Source: Lachnospiraceae bacterium UBA3863
Lineage (GTDB): Bacteria > Bacillota > Clostridia > Lachnospirales > Lachnospiraceae
DNA: 28,678 nt
Reading direction: 5' to 3'
Assembly: GCA_002392385.1 (NCBI GenBank)
Contig: DGGX01000146.1
Coordinates: forward strand, 1 to 28,678
Positions 5,208 through 13,645 of the stretch are shown piece after piece. The notes beneath the pieces are model-generated. The model ran no database searches. It had not been told where the DNA came from and saw nothing but the letters and a program-made list of their open reading frames with translations. Position 1 is the stretch's first letter. Every line of letters starts with the position of its first letter. The position numbers were made by a program, and so were the translations under genes.

Positions 5208-8200
5208 TTACTTCTTCTTCCACTTGGCGTAGACCGTCACGTTCTTATCGGTACCCACCGGGATCTCGGTGATCCTGCTGGCCTTTGTGAACTTGCTGTT
5301 GGTGTACCAGCCCTGGAAGGTGTAGCCCTTACGAGTGGGCTTGGGAAGCTGGGTCGCCTCCGTTTCGAAGTAGGTAAAGGTCTTGGCATAGGTGCCGGAC
5401 AGCTTACCGCTGTTCAGCTTGTAGTTGATCTTGTACCGGGTCTCCGCCCACTGGGCGTACAGGGTAACTGCGCCGTCCTGTTCAGGGGTGACGTTGGCCT
5501 GGGCCATCTGGGGGGCGAAGGAGTCGCCGCTCCCGTCAGGCATGGTATTCCAGCTGGCCACAAAATAGTGGGTCTTGGTATAACCGCTGGCGGCCAGCTT
5601 GGTGTTCGAGCCATAGGTCAGTTCCTGAGGCTCCATGGTGCCCTCGGAAGCCGGGAACTCCGGGAAGGAAGCGTCGTTGCTGTCGAATGTCACCGTATAG
5701 GTGTGGCCCTTCCACTTGGGATAGAAGTTCTTCGTGCCGGTCGAGCCGTGAGCGATGGTCAGGTTGGCGGCCTTGGTGAGCTTGGCATCGGAATACCAGC
5801 CGACGAAATCGTAGCCTTCGCGGTCAGGTGCCTGGAGCTCGAATGTCTCGTCCTCGATGGTGTAGGTCGCCGGGTTCATGGAGTTGTTCACCGCATCGGC
5901 GGGCAGGTTATAGTTGATCTTGTATGCGACGGGTTTCCACTGTGCATAGAGTACGACCTTGGCGCCGGGATCGGCTGTCAGGTTCGCTGCCTTGGCCCCG
6001 TTGCCGCGGATCTTGCCGGGATCCTCTTCTGTCGGGACGGAGACGGTGTTCCAGCCGACGAAGGAGTAGCCCTTGCGGCTGAAGGCGTTCTTGGTCAGCT
6101 TCTGGCTGCCGTTGTAGGTGGCGGACATGCTCTTCATGCTGCCCGTGGCCGCCTGTGCCTCCGGATATGCGGCGTTGTTCTTGTTGAAGACGATGGTGTA
6201 CTTGTTAGCCGTCCACTTGGCGTAGAGGGTCTTGTTGCCGGTGCTGCCCTTCTTGATGCTCGTGACCTTGGTATTGGACTTGAACTTCTTGTCGGTGTAC
6301 CAGCCGTTAAAGGTGTAGCCGGTGCGGGTGGGCTTCTGGAGGCCAATGGTGGCGGTGGTCACCTGGTAGGTGGCCGGGTTGGCTTCGTTGTTGGTGCCGC
6401 CGTTCAGGTTGTAGGTGATCTTGTAGTCGATGATCTGCCACTGGGCGTAGAGTTTGATCACATCGCCGTTGGTGTAGGACAGGCCCTTGACCTTGGCTTT
6501 GTTGGCAAAAAACTCTCCTTCTGCCTCGGTATTGGGATCCGCCGTGCTCCAGCCGATGAACTTGTAGCCCTTGCGGGTGTAGGCGTTGGCGGTGAGGGTC
6601 TTCTCGGCGTCGAAGGCGATGCCGGTCATGTCGGACATCTTGCCGCCGGTGGCTCCGTTCTTGACAAAAGTGATCTTGTACTTGTTCTTGGTCCACTTGG
6701 CGTAGTAGGTCTTGTTGCCGGTGGTTCCCTTCTTGATATTGCCGGCCTTGGTCTTAAACTTCTTGTCGGTGTACCAGCCGTTAAAGGTGTAGTTCTCGCG
6801 GACGGGCTTCTGGAGAGTGACCGCGTCGGTGACCGTATAGTTCCTGATCAGCGGGGCGTCCTCAGCCTCTTCGCCGTTGTTGAGCACGTAGTTGATGGTG
6901 TAGTCGATCTTCTCCCACTGGGCGTAAAGGGTGACTTTGCCTTTGTTCTTTTTGGTCAGTTCCCTGGCTACGCCCTTGTTGGCGATATCGATGCCGGAGC
7001 CGTCCTTCTGGGTGTTCCAGCCGATGAACCTGTAGCCCTTGCGCTTGAAGGCGTTGGCGGTCAGAGCCTTGCCCTTGCGGTAGTTGATAGAGGTGAGGTC
7101 CTTCATCTTGCCGGTACCGCCGTTGGCGTTGAAGGCGACGGTGAAGACATACTTGTCATACTTGGGGTTGATGACCTTAACGGTCTTCTCGCCGGTCACG
7201 CCTGAGCCATCCTCAGCCTCTACAGTGATAGTAGCGGTACCCTCATCCCTGCCGATCACGGCATACTCGTTCTCGTTGTTCGTGATGACTTCAAGGACAG
7301 CGGGATCGCTGGTGGACACCGCAATGCTCTGGTCAGAGGTGTTGGCGGGAACGAAGTCAACGTCAACGAAGACTGTTTCGTCGACCTTCATGGAATCCGG
7401 GATGTTGATGATCAGCTCTTCCGCCAGGACGGTCTCACTGGGGTCGCCGGACTCGGAAGGATCGCCGGATTCAGAGGGATCGCCGGACTCAGAGGCGTCC
7501 TCCTCATACCAGGTAAGGAGCATGGGCTGGGTCAGGTTCTTGGGCAAATAGTTGTAGATCTCGCCGTCCGTGCCCTGGTAGTAGGCGGGAAGTTTGGCGT
7601 TATATTTCAGTCCCGCAGGCGCGTGGATGATCCCCAGGCCCTTGTTGTAGTGGAACAGGTTTTCTACCGCCCAATCGCAGTCATCCTCTCCCGAGCTGTC
7701 CAGAGCGGCAAAGGAGAAGCTGCTCAGATCCAGCTCCGTGAGACCGGGGCAGTCTCCGAACATCTCGGTGAACTCATACACCCCGGAGGTGTCAAAGCCG
7801 GTAACATCCAGGCTGGTCAGGCTCCGGCAGCCATAGAACATCCTGTACGTTTCTGCAACACGGGAGGTGTCAAATCCGCTGACGTTCAGGCTCGTCAGAC
7901 TCCGGCAGTCCATAAACATATAGGACATTGTCTCGACGTTGGAGGTGTCAAATCCGCTGACATCCAGGCTTTCCAGACTCCGGCAGCCGTTAAACATATC
8001 GGTCATTGTTGTCGTATTGGAGGTGATGAACCCGCTGACGTCCAGATCCGTGAGGTTCCTGCACTCATAAAACATACCGCTCAGGTCGTTCACACGGGAG
8101 GTGTCAAATCCGCTGACATCCAGACTGGTGAGATTCCTGCAGTCTGAGAACATGTCACTCATGGTCGTCGCATTCGAGGTGTTCCAGTCGCTGACATCCA

Positions 8201-10400
8201 GGCTGGTAAGTTTTCTGCATCCACTGAACATACCGCTCATGTCAGTCACATGGGAGGTGTCAAATCCGCTGACATCCAGGCTTTCCAGATTCTTGCAGCC
8301 ACCGAACATATAAGACATAGAGGTCACATTGCCTGTATCGATATTGCTGAGATCGATCGAGGTGGCCTCGTACATATAAGCAAACAGATTGTTGCAGTCT
8401 TCCGGAAGCACGACTCCTTCTTCAAAGGCAAGTGTTCGGACGGGCGGCACTACATCTTCTTCGATCTCCTCATCCCAGTATTCGGACCAGACTCCGGGAG
8501 TGATCTGGACCTTGTTGTACAGCACGCCATCCACCGTTGCACTGCCCGGAACGAGGATATCACTCTCGTTTCCACGGTAACCCTGCAGAATGACCTTGTC
8601 CTCTGCGACCTCATAGATATAGTCTGCCAGCCACGCGTCGGCTTCAGAATCCTCTCCCGAGGAACCGCCGGCCTGGGTGAGCGTCATGCTCTGTGACAGA
8701 TTCTGCGGCAGAACATCATAGGTCATGCCGTCTGTTCCCTGGAAAGAGTAGGGAAGTGCCACGTTCCACTGAAGTCCGGCAGGCGCATGGAGAGTCTGCA
8801 GATTCTCCACATCATAGAAAACTTCTTCCAGAGCACTCTCAGCATCCCCGGCGTTCACACCGGCGAATGAGAAGCTGCTCAGGTCGAGCTCTGTCAGATT
8901 CTTGCAGCCCCAGAACATCGTATTGAATCTTTTGACCTTAGCTGTGTTGAAATGCGTCAGATCCAGGCCGCTGAGTACCGTGCAGTCCCGGAACATGCCG
9001 ATCATATATTCCACGCTGGAGGTATCAAAACCGCTGACGTCCACATATTCCAATGAACCGCAGCCTTCAAACATGCTGGACATGTCCTTGACCCTGGACG
9101 TATTCAGCCCTCCGATATACAGATCCACGAGACTGTAGCAGTTATAAAACATGCCATACATATTCGTGACGTTGCCTGTGTCCCAGCTGCCAAGATCCAG
9201 CATCGCAAGATTCTGGCACTCGCTGAACATATAAGACATGTCCTCGGCATGAGAGGTGTCCCAGCCGCTGACATCCAGCGAATACAAACTATAACACTCA
9301 TCGAACATGCTCGACATGTCCGTTGCATTCCAAGTCGCAAGACCGCTCACATCCAGGCTCGTCAGCTGGCCGCACCGACCGAACATTCCGCTCATATTCT
9401 GAGCGCTCCCAGTATCCAGACCGGAGATGTTCAGTTCCTGCAGGCTGCTGCAGTTGTAGAACATATACTCGAAATTCTGCACCCGGGAAGTATCCAGACC
9501 GCTGACGTCCAGGCTTGTCAGGCTGCCGCACTGCTTGAACATGGCTTCCATGCTGGTGACTTCCGAAGTATCGAGTCCGCCGAGATCCACATCCGTCAGC
9601 TCCCCGCACAGCTCGAACATGTGCCCTGTGTTGTTCACGCCGGCGGAATCCACATTGCTCAGGTCGATGGAAGTCACCTGATCCATCTCATAAAACAGAT
9701 AGCTGCTGTCATCCGGAAGCACGACACCGCTTTCGAAAGCCAGTGTCCTCACAGGGGACTGGATATAGCTGCTCGATGCGTCATCCCATCTGGCGCTCCA
9801 GATCATGCTCCGGAGCTCGACCTTGTCATACTGCTTCCCTGCGACCGTCGCGCTGCCGGGGACGACGATATTCGCTGCACTGCCCTTATAGCCGGTCAGG
9901 ATGACCCTGTCCTCCCCGACCGTATAGTCATAATCCGCCAGCCAGGCGCTGGTCTCTCCTGTCCCGGCATCGACGGCCTCGTCCGTCACCTCGAGATCCA
10001 TCTCTTCCAGGATCTCCTCGCCCGCCTCATCAGAAACAGACGCATCTCCTGCGCCCTGCTCTGTGGCTCCTTCTTCGGTCGCGCCTTCCTGTCCGGCGGG
10101 TTCCGCGGGCTCCTGTCCGGCGGCATCCTGCGCGGGTGCTTCCGGCTCCTTGTTCTCCGGTACCTGCTGATTCTCCTCAGAGGCTCCCTTGTCCTCTTCC
10201 GGCGCTTCCTGTGCCGGCTCTTCCTGCTGAGGCGCTGCCTCTTCCTGCTTCGCAGGCGCCTCCTTCGAGGAGGTCTCTTCCTGCTGCGTCACCTGCGCGC
10301 CGGCTCCCTCCCCCTGCGGCTCCGCTTCCGCCGCCATTACCGGCAGACAACTTCCCGCTGCCAGTACAAAAGAAAGAAGAAGCGCAGCCATTCTCTTCAT
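5208..10400 (-). CDS. Giant secreted BspA-type repeat (DUF285) and InlB B-repeat surface protein
   Basis: 1730 residues from ATG 10400, chosen because it starts a classic signal peptide (MKRMAALLLSFVLAAG...LPVMA) and has AAGGAG seven bases upstream. The in-frame ATG at 10478 also has a good site (GGAGGT) and would add 26 residues. Order: signal peptide; an acidic Glu/Gln/Pro-rich stretch (about 27-125); two copies of a module that opens with an 'AWLADY' cap, runs through 26-residue repeats (MF-xx-C-xx-L-xx-LDVSGFDTS-xx) and closes with a 'HAPAGL' cap; a short SESGDP linker; an Ig-like Big_2-type domain (about 990-1085); then eight InlB B (Flg_new) repeats ending in YAQW or YAKW. No LPxTG, SLH or dockerin motif is present; the protein stops at 'YAKWKKK'. 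Families of this kind serve in adhesion and host or matrix binding; the ligand is unknown. Confidence 0.85.
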   Translation of the reverse strand: MKRMAALLLSFVLAAGSCLPVMAAEAEPQGEGAGAQVTQQEETSSKEAPAKQEEAAPQQEEPAQEAPEEDKGASEENQQVPENKEPEAPAQDAAGQEPAEPAGQEGATEEGATEQGAGDASVSDEAGEEILEEMDLEVTDEAVDAGTGETSAWLADYDYTVGEDRVILTGYKGSAANIVVPGSATVAGKQYDKVELRSMIWSARWDDASSSYIQSPVRTLAFESGVVLPDDSSYLFYEMDQVTSIDLSNVDSAGVNNTGHMFELCGELTDVDLGGLDTSEVTSMEAMFKQCGSLTSLDVSGLDTSRVQNFEYMFYNCSSLQELNISGLDTGSAQNMSGMFGRCGQLTSLDVSGLATWNATDMSSMFDECYSLYSLDVSGWDTSHAEDMSYMFSECQNLAMLDLGSWDTGNVTNMYGMFYNCYSLVDLYIGGLNTSRVKDMSSMFEGCGSLEYVDVSGFDTSSVEYMIGMFRDCTVLSGLDLTHFNTAKVKRFNTMFWGCKNLTELDLSSFSFAGVNAGDAESALEEVFYDVENLQTLHAPAGLQWNVALPYSFQGTDGMTYDVLPQNLSQSMTLTQAGGSSGEDSEADAWLADYIYEVAEDKVILQGYRGNESDILVPGSATVDGVLYNKVQITPGVWSEYWDEEIEEDVVPPVRTLAFEEGVVLPEDCNNLFAYMYEATSIDLSNIDTGNVTSMSYMFGGCKNLESLDVSGFDTSHVTDMSGMFSGCRKLTSLDVSDWNTSNATTMSDMFSDCRNLTSLDVSGFDTSRVNDLSGMFYECRNLTDLDVSGFITSNTTTMTDMFNGCRSLESLDVSGFDTSNVETMSYMFMDCRSLTSLNVSGFDTSRVAETYRMFYGCRSLTSLDVTGFDTSGVYEFTEMFGDCPGLTELDLSSFSFAALDSSGEDDCDWAVENLFHYNKGLGIIHAPAGLKYNAKLPAYYQGTDGEIYNYLPKNLTQPMLLTWYEEDASESGDPSESGDPSESGDPSETVLAEELIINIPDSMKVDETVFVDVDFVPANTSDQSIAVSTSDPAVLEVITNNENEYAVIGRDEGTATITVEAEDGSGVTGEKTVKVINPKYDKYVFTVAFNANGGTGKMKDLTSINYRKGKALTANAFKRKGYRFIGWNTQKDGSGIDIANKGVARELTKKNKGKVTLYAQWEKIDYTINYVLNNGEEAEDAPLIRNYTVTDAVTLQKPVRENYTFNGWYTDKKFKTKAGNIKKGTTGNKTYYAKWTKNKYKITFVKNGATGGKMSDMTGIAFDAEKTLTANAYTRKGYKFIGWSTADPNTEAEGEFFANKAKVKGLSYTNGDVIKLYAQWQIIDYKITYNLNGGTNNEANPATYQVTTATIGLQKPTRTGYTFNGWYTDKKFKSNTKVTSIKKGSTGNKTLYAKWTANKYTIVFNKNNAAYPEAQAATGSMKSMSATYNGSQKLTKNAFSRKGYSFVGWNTVSVPTEEDPGKIRGNGAKAANLTADPGAKVVLYAQWKPVAYKINYNLPADAVNNSMNPATYTIEDETFELQAPDREGYDFVGWYSDAKLTKAANLTIAHGSTGTKNFYPKWKGHTYTVTFDSNDASFPEFPASEGTMEPQELTYGSNTKLAASGYTKTHYFVASWNTMPDGSGDSFAPQMAQANVTPEQDGAVTLYAQWAETRYKINYKLNSGKLSGTYAKTFTYFETEATQLPKPTRKGYTFQGWYTNSKFTKASRITEIPVGTDKNVTVYAKWKKK
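5211..7150 (-). repeat. Eight InlB-type B repeats (four two-repeat units) in the surface protein
   Basis: Eight consecutive repeats of roughly 75-90 residues, each opening with an F/Y-x-hydrophobic-x-F/Y-x-x-N strand and ending in YAQW, YPKW or YAKW. They alternate between a longer form ending mostly YAQW and a form containing NGWYTDKKFK that ends in AKW, so the array is best read as four duplicated pairs. They are diverged, not recent identical copies. Confidence 0.8.
7441..7494 (-). repeat. Three 18-bp tandem repeats coding an SESGDP linker
   Basis: Three tandem 18-bp copies (7441-7458, 7459-7476, 7477-7494), differing at only a few positions, encode Ser-Glu-Ser-Gly-Asp-Pro units between the second BspA-type module and the Ig-like domain. 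The repeats keep frame, so changes in copy number would alter linker length without breaking the protein. Confidence 0.85.
7686..8309 (-). repeat. BspA/DUF285 repeat block 2: eight 78-bp units
   Basis: Eight units of exactly 78 bp (26 residues), with the Met-Phe codons starting at 8309, 8231, 8153, 8075, 7997, 7919, 7841 and 7763. Consensus is MF-x-x-C-x-x-L-T-S-L-D-V-S-G-F-D-T-S-x-V. Several neighbours are very alike, so this block looks younger than block 1. Confidence 0.85.
8841..9620 (-). repeat. BspA/DUF285 repeat block 1: ten 78-bp units
   Basis: Ten units in an unbroken 78-bp register, with Met-Phe codons at 9620, 9542, 9464, 9386, 9308, 9230, 9152, 9074, 8996 and 8918. Units are more diverged than in block 2. 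Both blocks are flanked by matching N-caps and C-caps, so the whole module was duplicated. Confidence 0.85.
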
Positions 10401-10528
10401 GGCTGTTCTCCTTCTCCCCTTTCCGCCCCTTGCGGGGACAGAAAAACTACGTGAACACCCCTCGTTCATCTGTTCCATGATGTAATACCTCCGCGCACTC
10501 AGCGCCCTGATGAAAAAACCGCAAATCG

Positions 10529-10556
10529 ATTATATCATGAAACAGATCAAGTCCAA
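10529..10556 (-). promoter_or_regulatory. Probable promoter of the giant surface protein gene
   Basis: On the minus strand, a perfect TATAAT (10529-10534) lies 16 bp after TTGGAC (10551-10556), a weak -35 box. The predicted transcript starts near 10522, about 45 nt before the first ribosome site (GGAGGT, before ATG 10478). A small GCGC-tgagt-GCGC hairpin abuts that site. The region upstream is AT-rich, unlike the flanking genes. Confidence 0.55.
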
Positions 10557-10600
10557 GTAGATTATTTAGAATTTAAAACTATTTTTTCACAAGAACTTAT

Positions 10601-11425
10601 TTACTTTCCTTCCGTCTGCCTCAGCAGCTCCAGCAGGGACTTGCCCTGCTTCTCTCTGGGAGCAGGCGCGTCATATACCTCGCCGGGCTTGAGGACGGCC
10701 ACAGGGATCCAGGGATACTTGGCCTCCATGTAGGCTCTGAAGAGTTCGGGATCTTCGCTGTTGTCGGCGAACATGTCGTAGTGGCCGGGCACGACCAGGC
10801 CGGGACGCAGGGCGCCGGCCAGGTCGGCGGCCTCCTGGTAGGTCATGTTGCCGATGCAGCCGCGGCTGTAGCGGGCGGCGTCGCGGCCGTTGATGGGAGC
10901 GAAAAGGATGTCGAACCGGCCCAGGTCGCGGAGGTTCTTGTAGATGCCCTCGTAGAGGCAGGTGTCGCCCATGTGGCAGATCCGGACGCCGGAGAGTGTC
11001 AAGATGTACATAAGATAAGGGTAGCAGCCGTCCCATCTGCGGTTGAGGAATTCATGGGCGGCGGGGACAGCCTCGATGGTCAGGGGGCCCAGCTGCATCT
11101 GGGTGCCCGGGTTCATGTAGAGGAAGCGGTCCCGGCTGATCTCCAGCTCGTCGGGCAGGTGTCTCTCAAAATAAGCCGGCACTACGAAGCCCATGTCGGG
11201 ATGGACGCGGGCGATCTCCTTCCAGGCTTCCCGGTCGATGTGGTCGGCGTGGTCATGGGTGCCCAGCAGGCAGGCCACGTCGCCCAGGTCGCCGATCTCC
11301 ACCACGTTGGGCAGGAGGCGGTCCTCCCGGTCAGAGAGAAAGAGATCGATGCCGACCTTGAAGCCGGTCTCCGTGTCCCACAGAAGAATGCCCTGCTGTC
11401 CGGTGCGCATGAACTGTACTGCCAT
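10601..11425 (-). CDS. UlaG-like metallo-beta-lactamase-fold hydrolase
   Basis: 274 residues from ATG 11425, which has AAAGGAG six bases upstream; the longer frame to 11497 has no better site and an unlikely Gln-rich leader. The metal-binding motif H57-x-H59-x-D61-H62 (THDHADHID) is intact, followed by 'PAAHEF', 'MGDTCLY' with the bridging Asp, and 'VPGHYDMF' with the last His. The overall layout (opening strand 'ILLWDTETGFKVGIDLFLSD' and a late 'FAPINGRD') fits the UlaG branch, which includes L-ascorbate-6-phosphate lactonase and phosphodiesterase-like members. No ascorbate transport or ula genes are nearby, so the substrate is unknown. No signal peptide, so it is cytoplasmic. It is divergent from the esterase-like gene, and no clear terminator follows its stop codon. 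Confidence 0.8.
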   Translation of the reverse strand: MAVQFMRTGQQGILLWDTETGFKVGIDLFLSDREDRLLPNVVEIGDLGDVACLLGTHDHADHIDREAWKEIARVHPDMGFVVPAYFERHLPDELEISRDRFLYMNPGTQMQLGPLTIEAVPAAHEFLNRRWDGCYPYLMYILTLSGVRICHMGDTCLYEGIYKNLRDLGRFDILFAPINGRDAARYSRGCIGNMTYQEAADLAGALRPGLVVPGHYDMFADNSEDPELFRAYMEAKYPWIPVAVLKPGEVYDAPAPREKQGKSLLELLRQTEGK

Positions 11426-11550
11426 CTCTGACTCCTTTCTCTGTCCCTTCTGTATCCTGTCCGCAGACTGTCCGCAAACCGTCTGCTGTCTGTACACTGG
11501 CTGTATGCCGTCTGCTTTCTGTAATCTTTCTGTTTCCTGTCTGCCTGTGC
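11426..11550. repeat. CTGT-rich low-complexity stretch between divergent genes
   Basis: The region is built from degenerate repeats of CTGT/GTCTGC recurring about every 11 bp, most clearly in the pair CTGTCCGCAGA / CTGTCCGCAAA at about 11458-11479. On the plus strand it is pyrimidine-rich. It contains the ribosome site of the leftward gene and leads up to the -10 box of the rightward one. Confidence 0.5.
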
Positions 11551-11556
11551 TATACT
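11527..11556 (+). promoter_or_regulatory. Extended -10 promoter of the esterase-like gene
   Basis: TATACT at 11551-11556 is preceded by TGC, forming an extended -10. No good -35 box is visible in the CTGT-rich sequence upstream. The leader of about 57 nt carries a small ACGGG-gag-CCCGT hairpin (11573-11585) and the strong ribosome site GAGGAGGT at 11605-11612. Confidence 0.5.
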
Positions 11557-11619
11557 GGAAATGGTCGGACTCACGGGGAGCCCGTCATCTTAATAAACCG
11601 TTCCGAGGAGGTCACTGTC

Positions 11620-12558
11620 ATGAACAAGACTCGCAAGCTCCTGACCGCTGCGGCGGCCGCCGCTTCTGTCGCTGCCATCGCCGCTGCCTGTGCCGGGCCG
11701 CTCACCGAGAAGCTCTATCCTATCATGCTCCGCCGCGCCTTCAAGGCCAGCGATGACAAGCGGGACGCCGGTCTCACGGCTCCGGAGGATATCGTAAGGA
11801 TCACGGATATCGCCTACGGGGATCATCCCATGCAAGTGCTGGACATCTATTATCCTGTCGGCACGGAGGCACCCCTGCCCACCATTATCAGCATCCATGG
11901 GGGCGGTTTTGTCTACGGGGACAAGGAGCTCTACCAGTTCTACTGCATGAATCTGGCCCAGAGGGGCTTCACCGTGGTCAATTTCAGCTATAGGCTGGCC
12001 CCGGAGAACCGGTACCCGGCCCAGATCCAGGACGTGAACAGCGCCGTCGCCTGCGCCATGGACCGCGCGGAGGCTTCTTATATTGATACGGACAAGGTCT
12101 TCTTCGTGGGTGACAGTGCCGGCGCCCAGCTGCTGAGCCAGTACGCGGCCGCTGTGACCAATCCTGCCTACGCCGATCTGCTGGGGCTGGCGATCCCTAA
12201 GATGCATGTGCGGGCCATCGCCCTCAACTGCGGCATGTACGAGCTCTCCGACAGGGATACGGCGACTCGCTGCTACCTGGGCCGGAAGACTTCCGAATTC
12301 GGGGAACAGCTGGATATCCTGGGCCATATCACGGGTGACTACCCGCCCTCTTTTGTCATGAGCGCCAGCGGGGATTTCCTCTATGAAATGGCCGCTCCCA
12401 TGAGCGCGCTGCTGACAGAGAGGGGCGTGGAAAACGAGCTCCATCTCTACGGCGACGAGAATCACAGGCTCGGCCATGTCTTCCATCTGGATGTCCGGTC
12501 GGAGGACGCCCGGATCTGCAATGACGAGGAGTGCGACTTCTTCCGGAAGCATCTGTGA
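11620..12558 (+). CDS. Alpha/beta hydrolase, hormone-sensitive-lipase-type esterase
   Basis: 312 residues from ATG 11620, with GAGGAGGT eight bases upstream. The first 28 residues (two Lys, one Arg, then an Ala-rich hydrophobic run) look like a signal peptide or membrane anchor. A Cys at position 24 sits in a poor lipobox, so lipoprotein status is doubtful. The oxyanion motif HGGG (93-96), nucleophile elbow G-D-S166-A-G, Asp252 (SASGD) and a late His (about 286, in GHVFH) form the expected HSL-family catalytic set. Such enzymes hydrolyse short acyl or acetyl esters, and surface members often deacetylate glycans or small molecules. Substrate unknown. This is the only complete rightward gene in the window, and it shares its terminator with the end of the long leftward cluster. 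Confidence 0.85.
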   Translation: MNKTRKLLTAAAAAASVAAIAAACAGPLTEKLYPIMLRRAFKASDDKRDAGLTAPEDIVRITDIAYGDHPMQVLDIYYPVGTEAPLPTIISIHGGGFVYGDKELYQFYCMNLAQRGFTVVNFSYRLAPENRYPAQIQDVNSAVACAMDRAEASYIDTDKVFFVGDSAGAQLLSQYAAAVTNPAYADLLGLAIPKMHVRAIALNCGMYELSDRDTATRCYLGRKTSEFGEQLDILGHITGDYPPSFVMSASGDFLYEMAAPMSALLTERGVENELHLYGDENHRLGHVFHLDVRSEDARICNDEECDFFRKHL

Positions 12559-12616
12559 GGCTGTCCGGGAAGGACACAGGGCAGATCTTTAAAACAATTA
12601 TTATAACACTGACAGG

Positions 12617-12650
12617 AGCCGGTCTATCGATAGACCGGCTTTCTGTTTTT
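12617..12650 (+). terminator. Perfect palindromic terminator overlapping the end of rsgA
   Basis: A 24-bp perfect palindrome (12617-12640; arms AGCCGGTCTATC and GATAGACCGGCT) followed by TTCTGTTTTT. For the rightward esterase gene this is a good intrinsic terminator. Leftward, the same stem contains the last codons of rsgA and its stop codon (TAG, 12624-12626) and is followed by a weaker AT-rich tail, so it may also end the long cluster. Confidence 0.8.
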
Positions 12651-13538
12651 CAGTTCCTCAAAGAGCTCGCAGTAGTTGCGGTAGCGGATGGGGTGGATCT
12701 TGCCGGCCTCCACCGCCTCCCGCACCCGGCAGGAGGGCTCGTGGATGTGGACGCAGCCGTTGAAGCGGCACCTGCCCTCATAGGGTTCGAATTCGGGATA
12801 GCTGAAGCGGAGCTGGTCGGCCTCCATCTCTTCCAGGAAGAGGGAGGTGAAGCCGGGCGTATCCACCAGGAAGGTGTTGTCGCCGGTGGTCTCCGAGGAC
12901 AGGAGCTCCACGTGGCGGGTGGTGTTTTTGCCGCGGGCGATCTTGCGGCTCAGCTCGCCTGTCTCCATGCGGGCCTGTGGGCAGAGAATGTTGATGAGGG
13001 TGGACTTGCCCACGCCGCTGGGACCTGTGAAAACGGTGGTCCGGCCGCGCAGCATCTCCCGGAGCTCGTCGATGCCCTCCCGCTCGTAGTTGCTCATGAA
13101 GACCAGGCGGCAGCCGCAGTCCCCGTAGGTCTCCTTGAGGGCCTCGATCTCCTCGGGCAGGGCCAGGTCGGTCTTGTTGAAACAGAGAATGGCCGGCAGC
13201 TCCTTCCTGTCCATGAGAATGAGGAAACGGTCCAGCATGTTGTAGCTGGGCACGGGATGCGAGATGGCAAAAACCAGCAGGGCCTGGTCCACGTTGGCCA
13301 CGTTGGGGCGGATCAGGCTGTTCCTGCGGGGGAGGAGGCGCATGACGTTGCCCTCCGGCGGCACGCTGACCGTGTCCGTGATCTCGATCTCCACGTCGTC
13401 GCCCACCAGAGGTTTCTGCCCCAGAGCGCGAAACAGCCCACGGGCCCGGCAGCGGAAGATCCCCTGCCGGGTGTGGACTTCATAGAAACCGGATATGCTC
13501 TTTATGATCTTGCCCTGTGCGTTCCCCTTGTTCTGCAC
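12624..13538 (-). CDS. rsgA: Ribosome small subunit-dependent GTPase A
   Basis: The circularly permuted GTPase that helps mature 30S subunits. After an OB-fold N-domain ('GKIIKSISGFYEVHT'), motifs occur in permuted order: NKTD (G4), then the P-loop GPSGVGKST (G1), then DTPG (G3). The C-terminal zinc knuckle is C-x5-C-x-H-x5-C. The start is placed at GTG 13538, with GGAGA five bases upstream. The frame remains open to a GTG at 13595, which has a poor ribosome site and would add an Arg-rich 19-residue extension. This is the last gene of the leftward cluster, 107 bp (or 50 bp from the longer start) after prkC. In many Clostridia rpe follows rsgA; here it does not. Confidence 0.93.
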   Translation of the reverse strand: MQNKGNAQGKIIKSISGFYEVHTRQGIFRCRARGLFRALGQKPLVGDDVEIEITDTVSVPPEGNVMRLLPRRNSLIRPNVANVDQALLVFAISHPVPSYNMLDRFLILMDRKELPAILCFNKTDLALPEEIEALKETYGDCGCRLVFMSNYEREGIDELREMLRGRTTVFTGPSGVGKSTLINILCPQARMETGELSRKIARGKNTTRHVELLSSETTGDNTFLVDTPGFTSLFLEEMEADQLRFSYPEFEPYEGRCRFNGCVHIHEPSCRVREAVEAGKIHPIRYRNYCELFEELKNRKPVYR

Positions 13539-13645
13539 TGAATTCTCCGATACAGGTCTCCCTGTCCGCCGCGGACGAACAGCATTGTCCGCCACGTTTT
13601 TTAAGCTCGCCGGGGGTACCCGAGGTCGCGCCGGAAGGCGCTATA

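Noticed and set aside
11620..11710. Lipoprotein signal on the esterase-like protein
   Set aside because: The residues before Cys24 (Ala-Ala-Ala) lack the expected Leu at -3, so an ordinary signal peptide or anchor is as likely.
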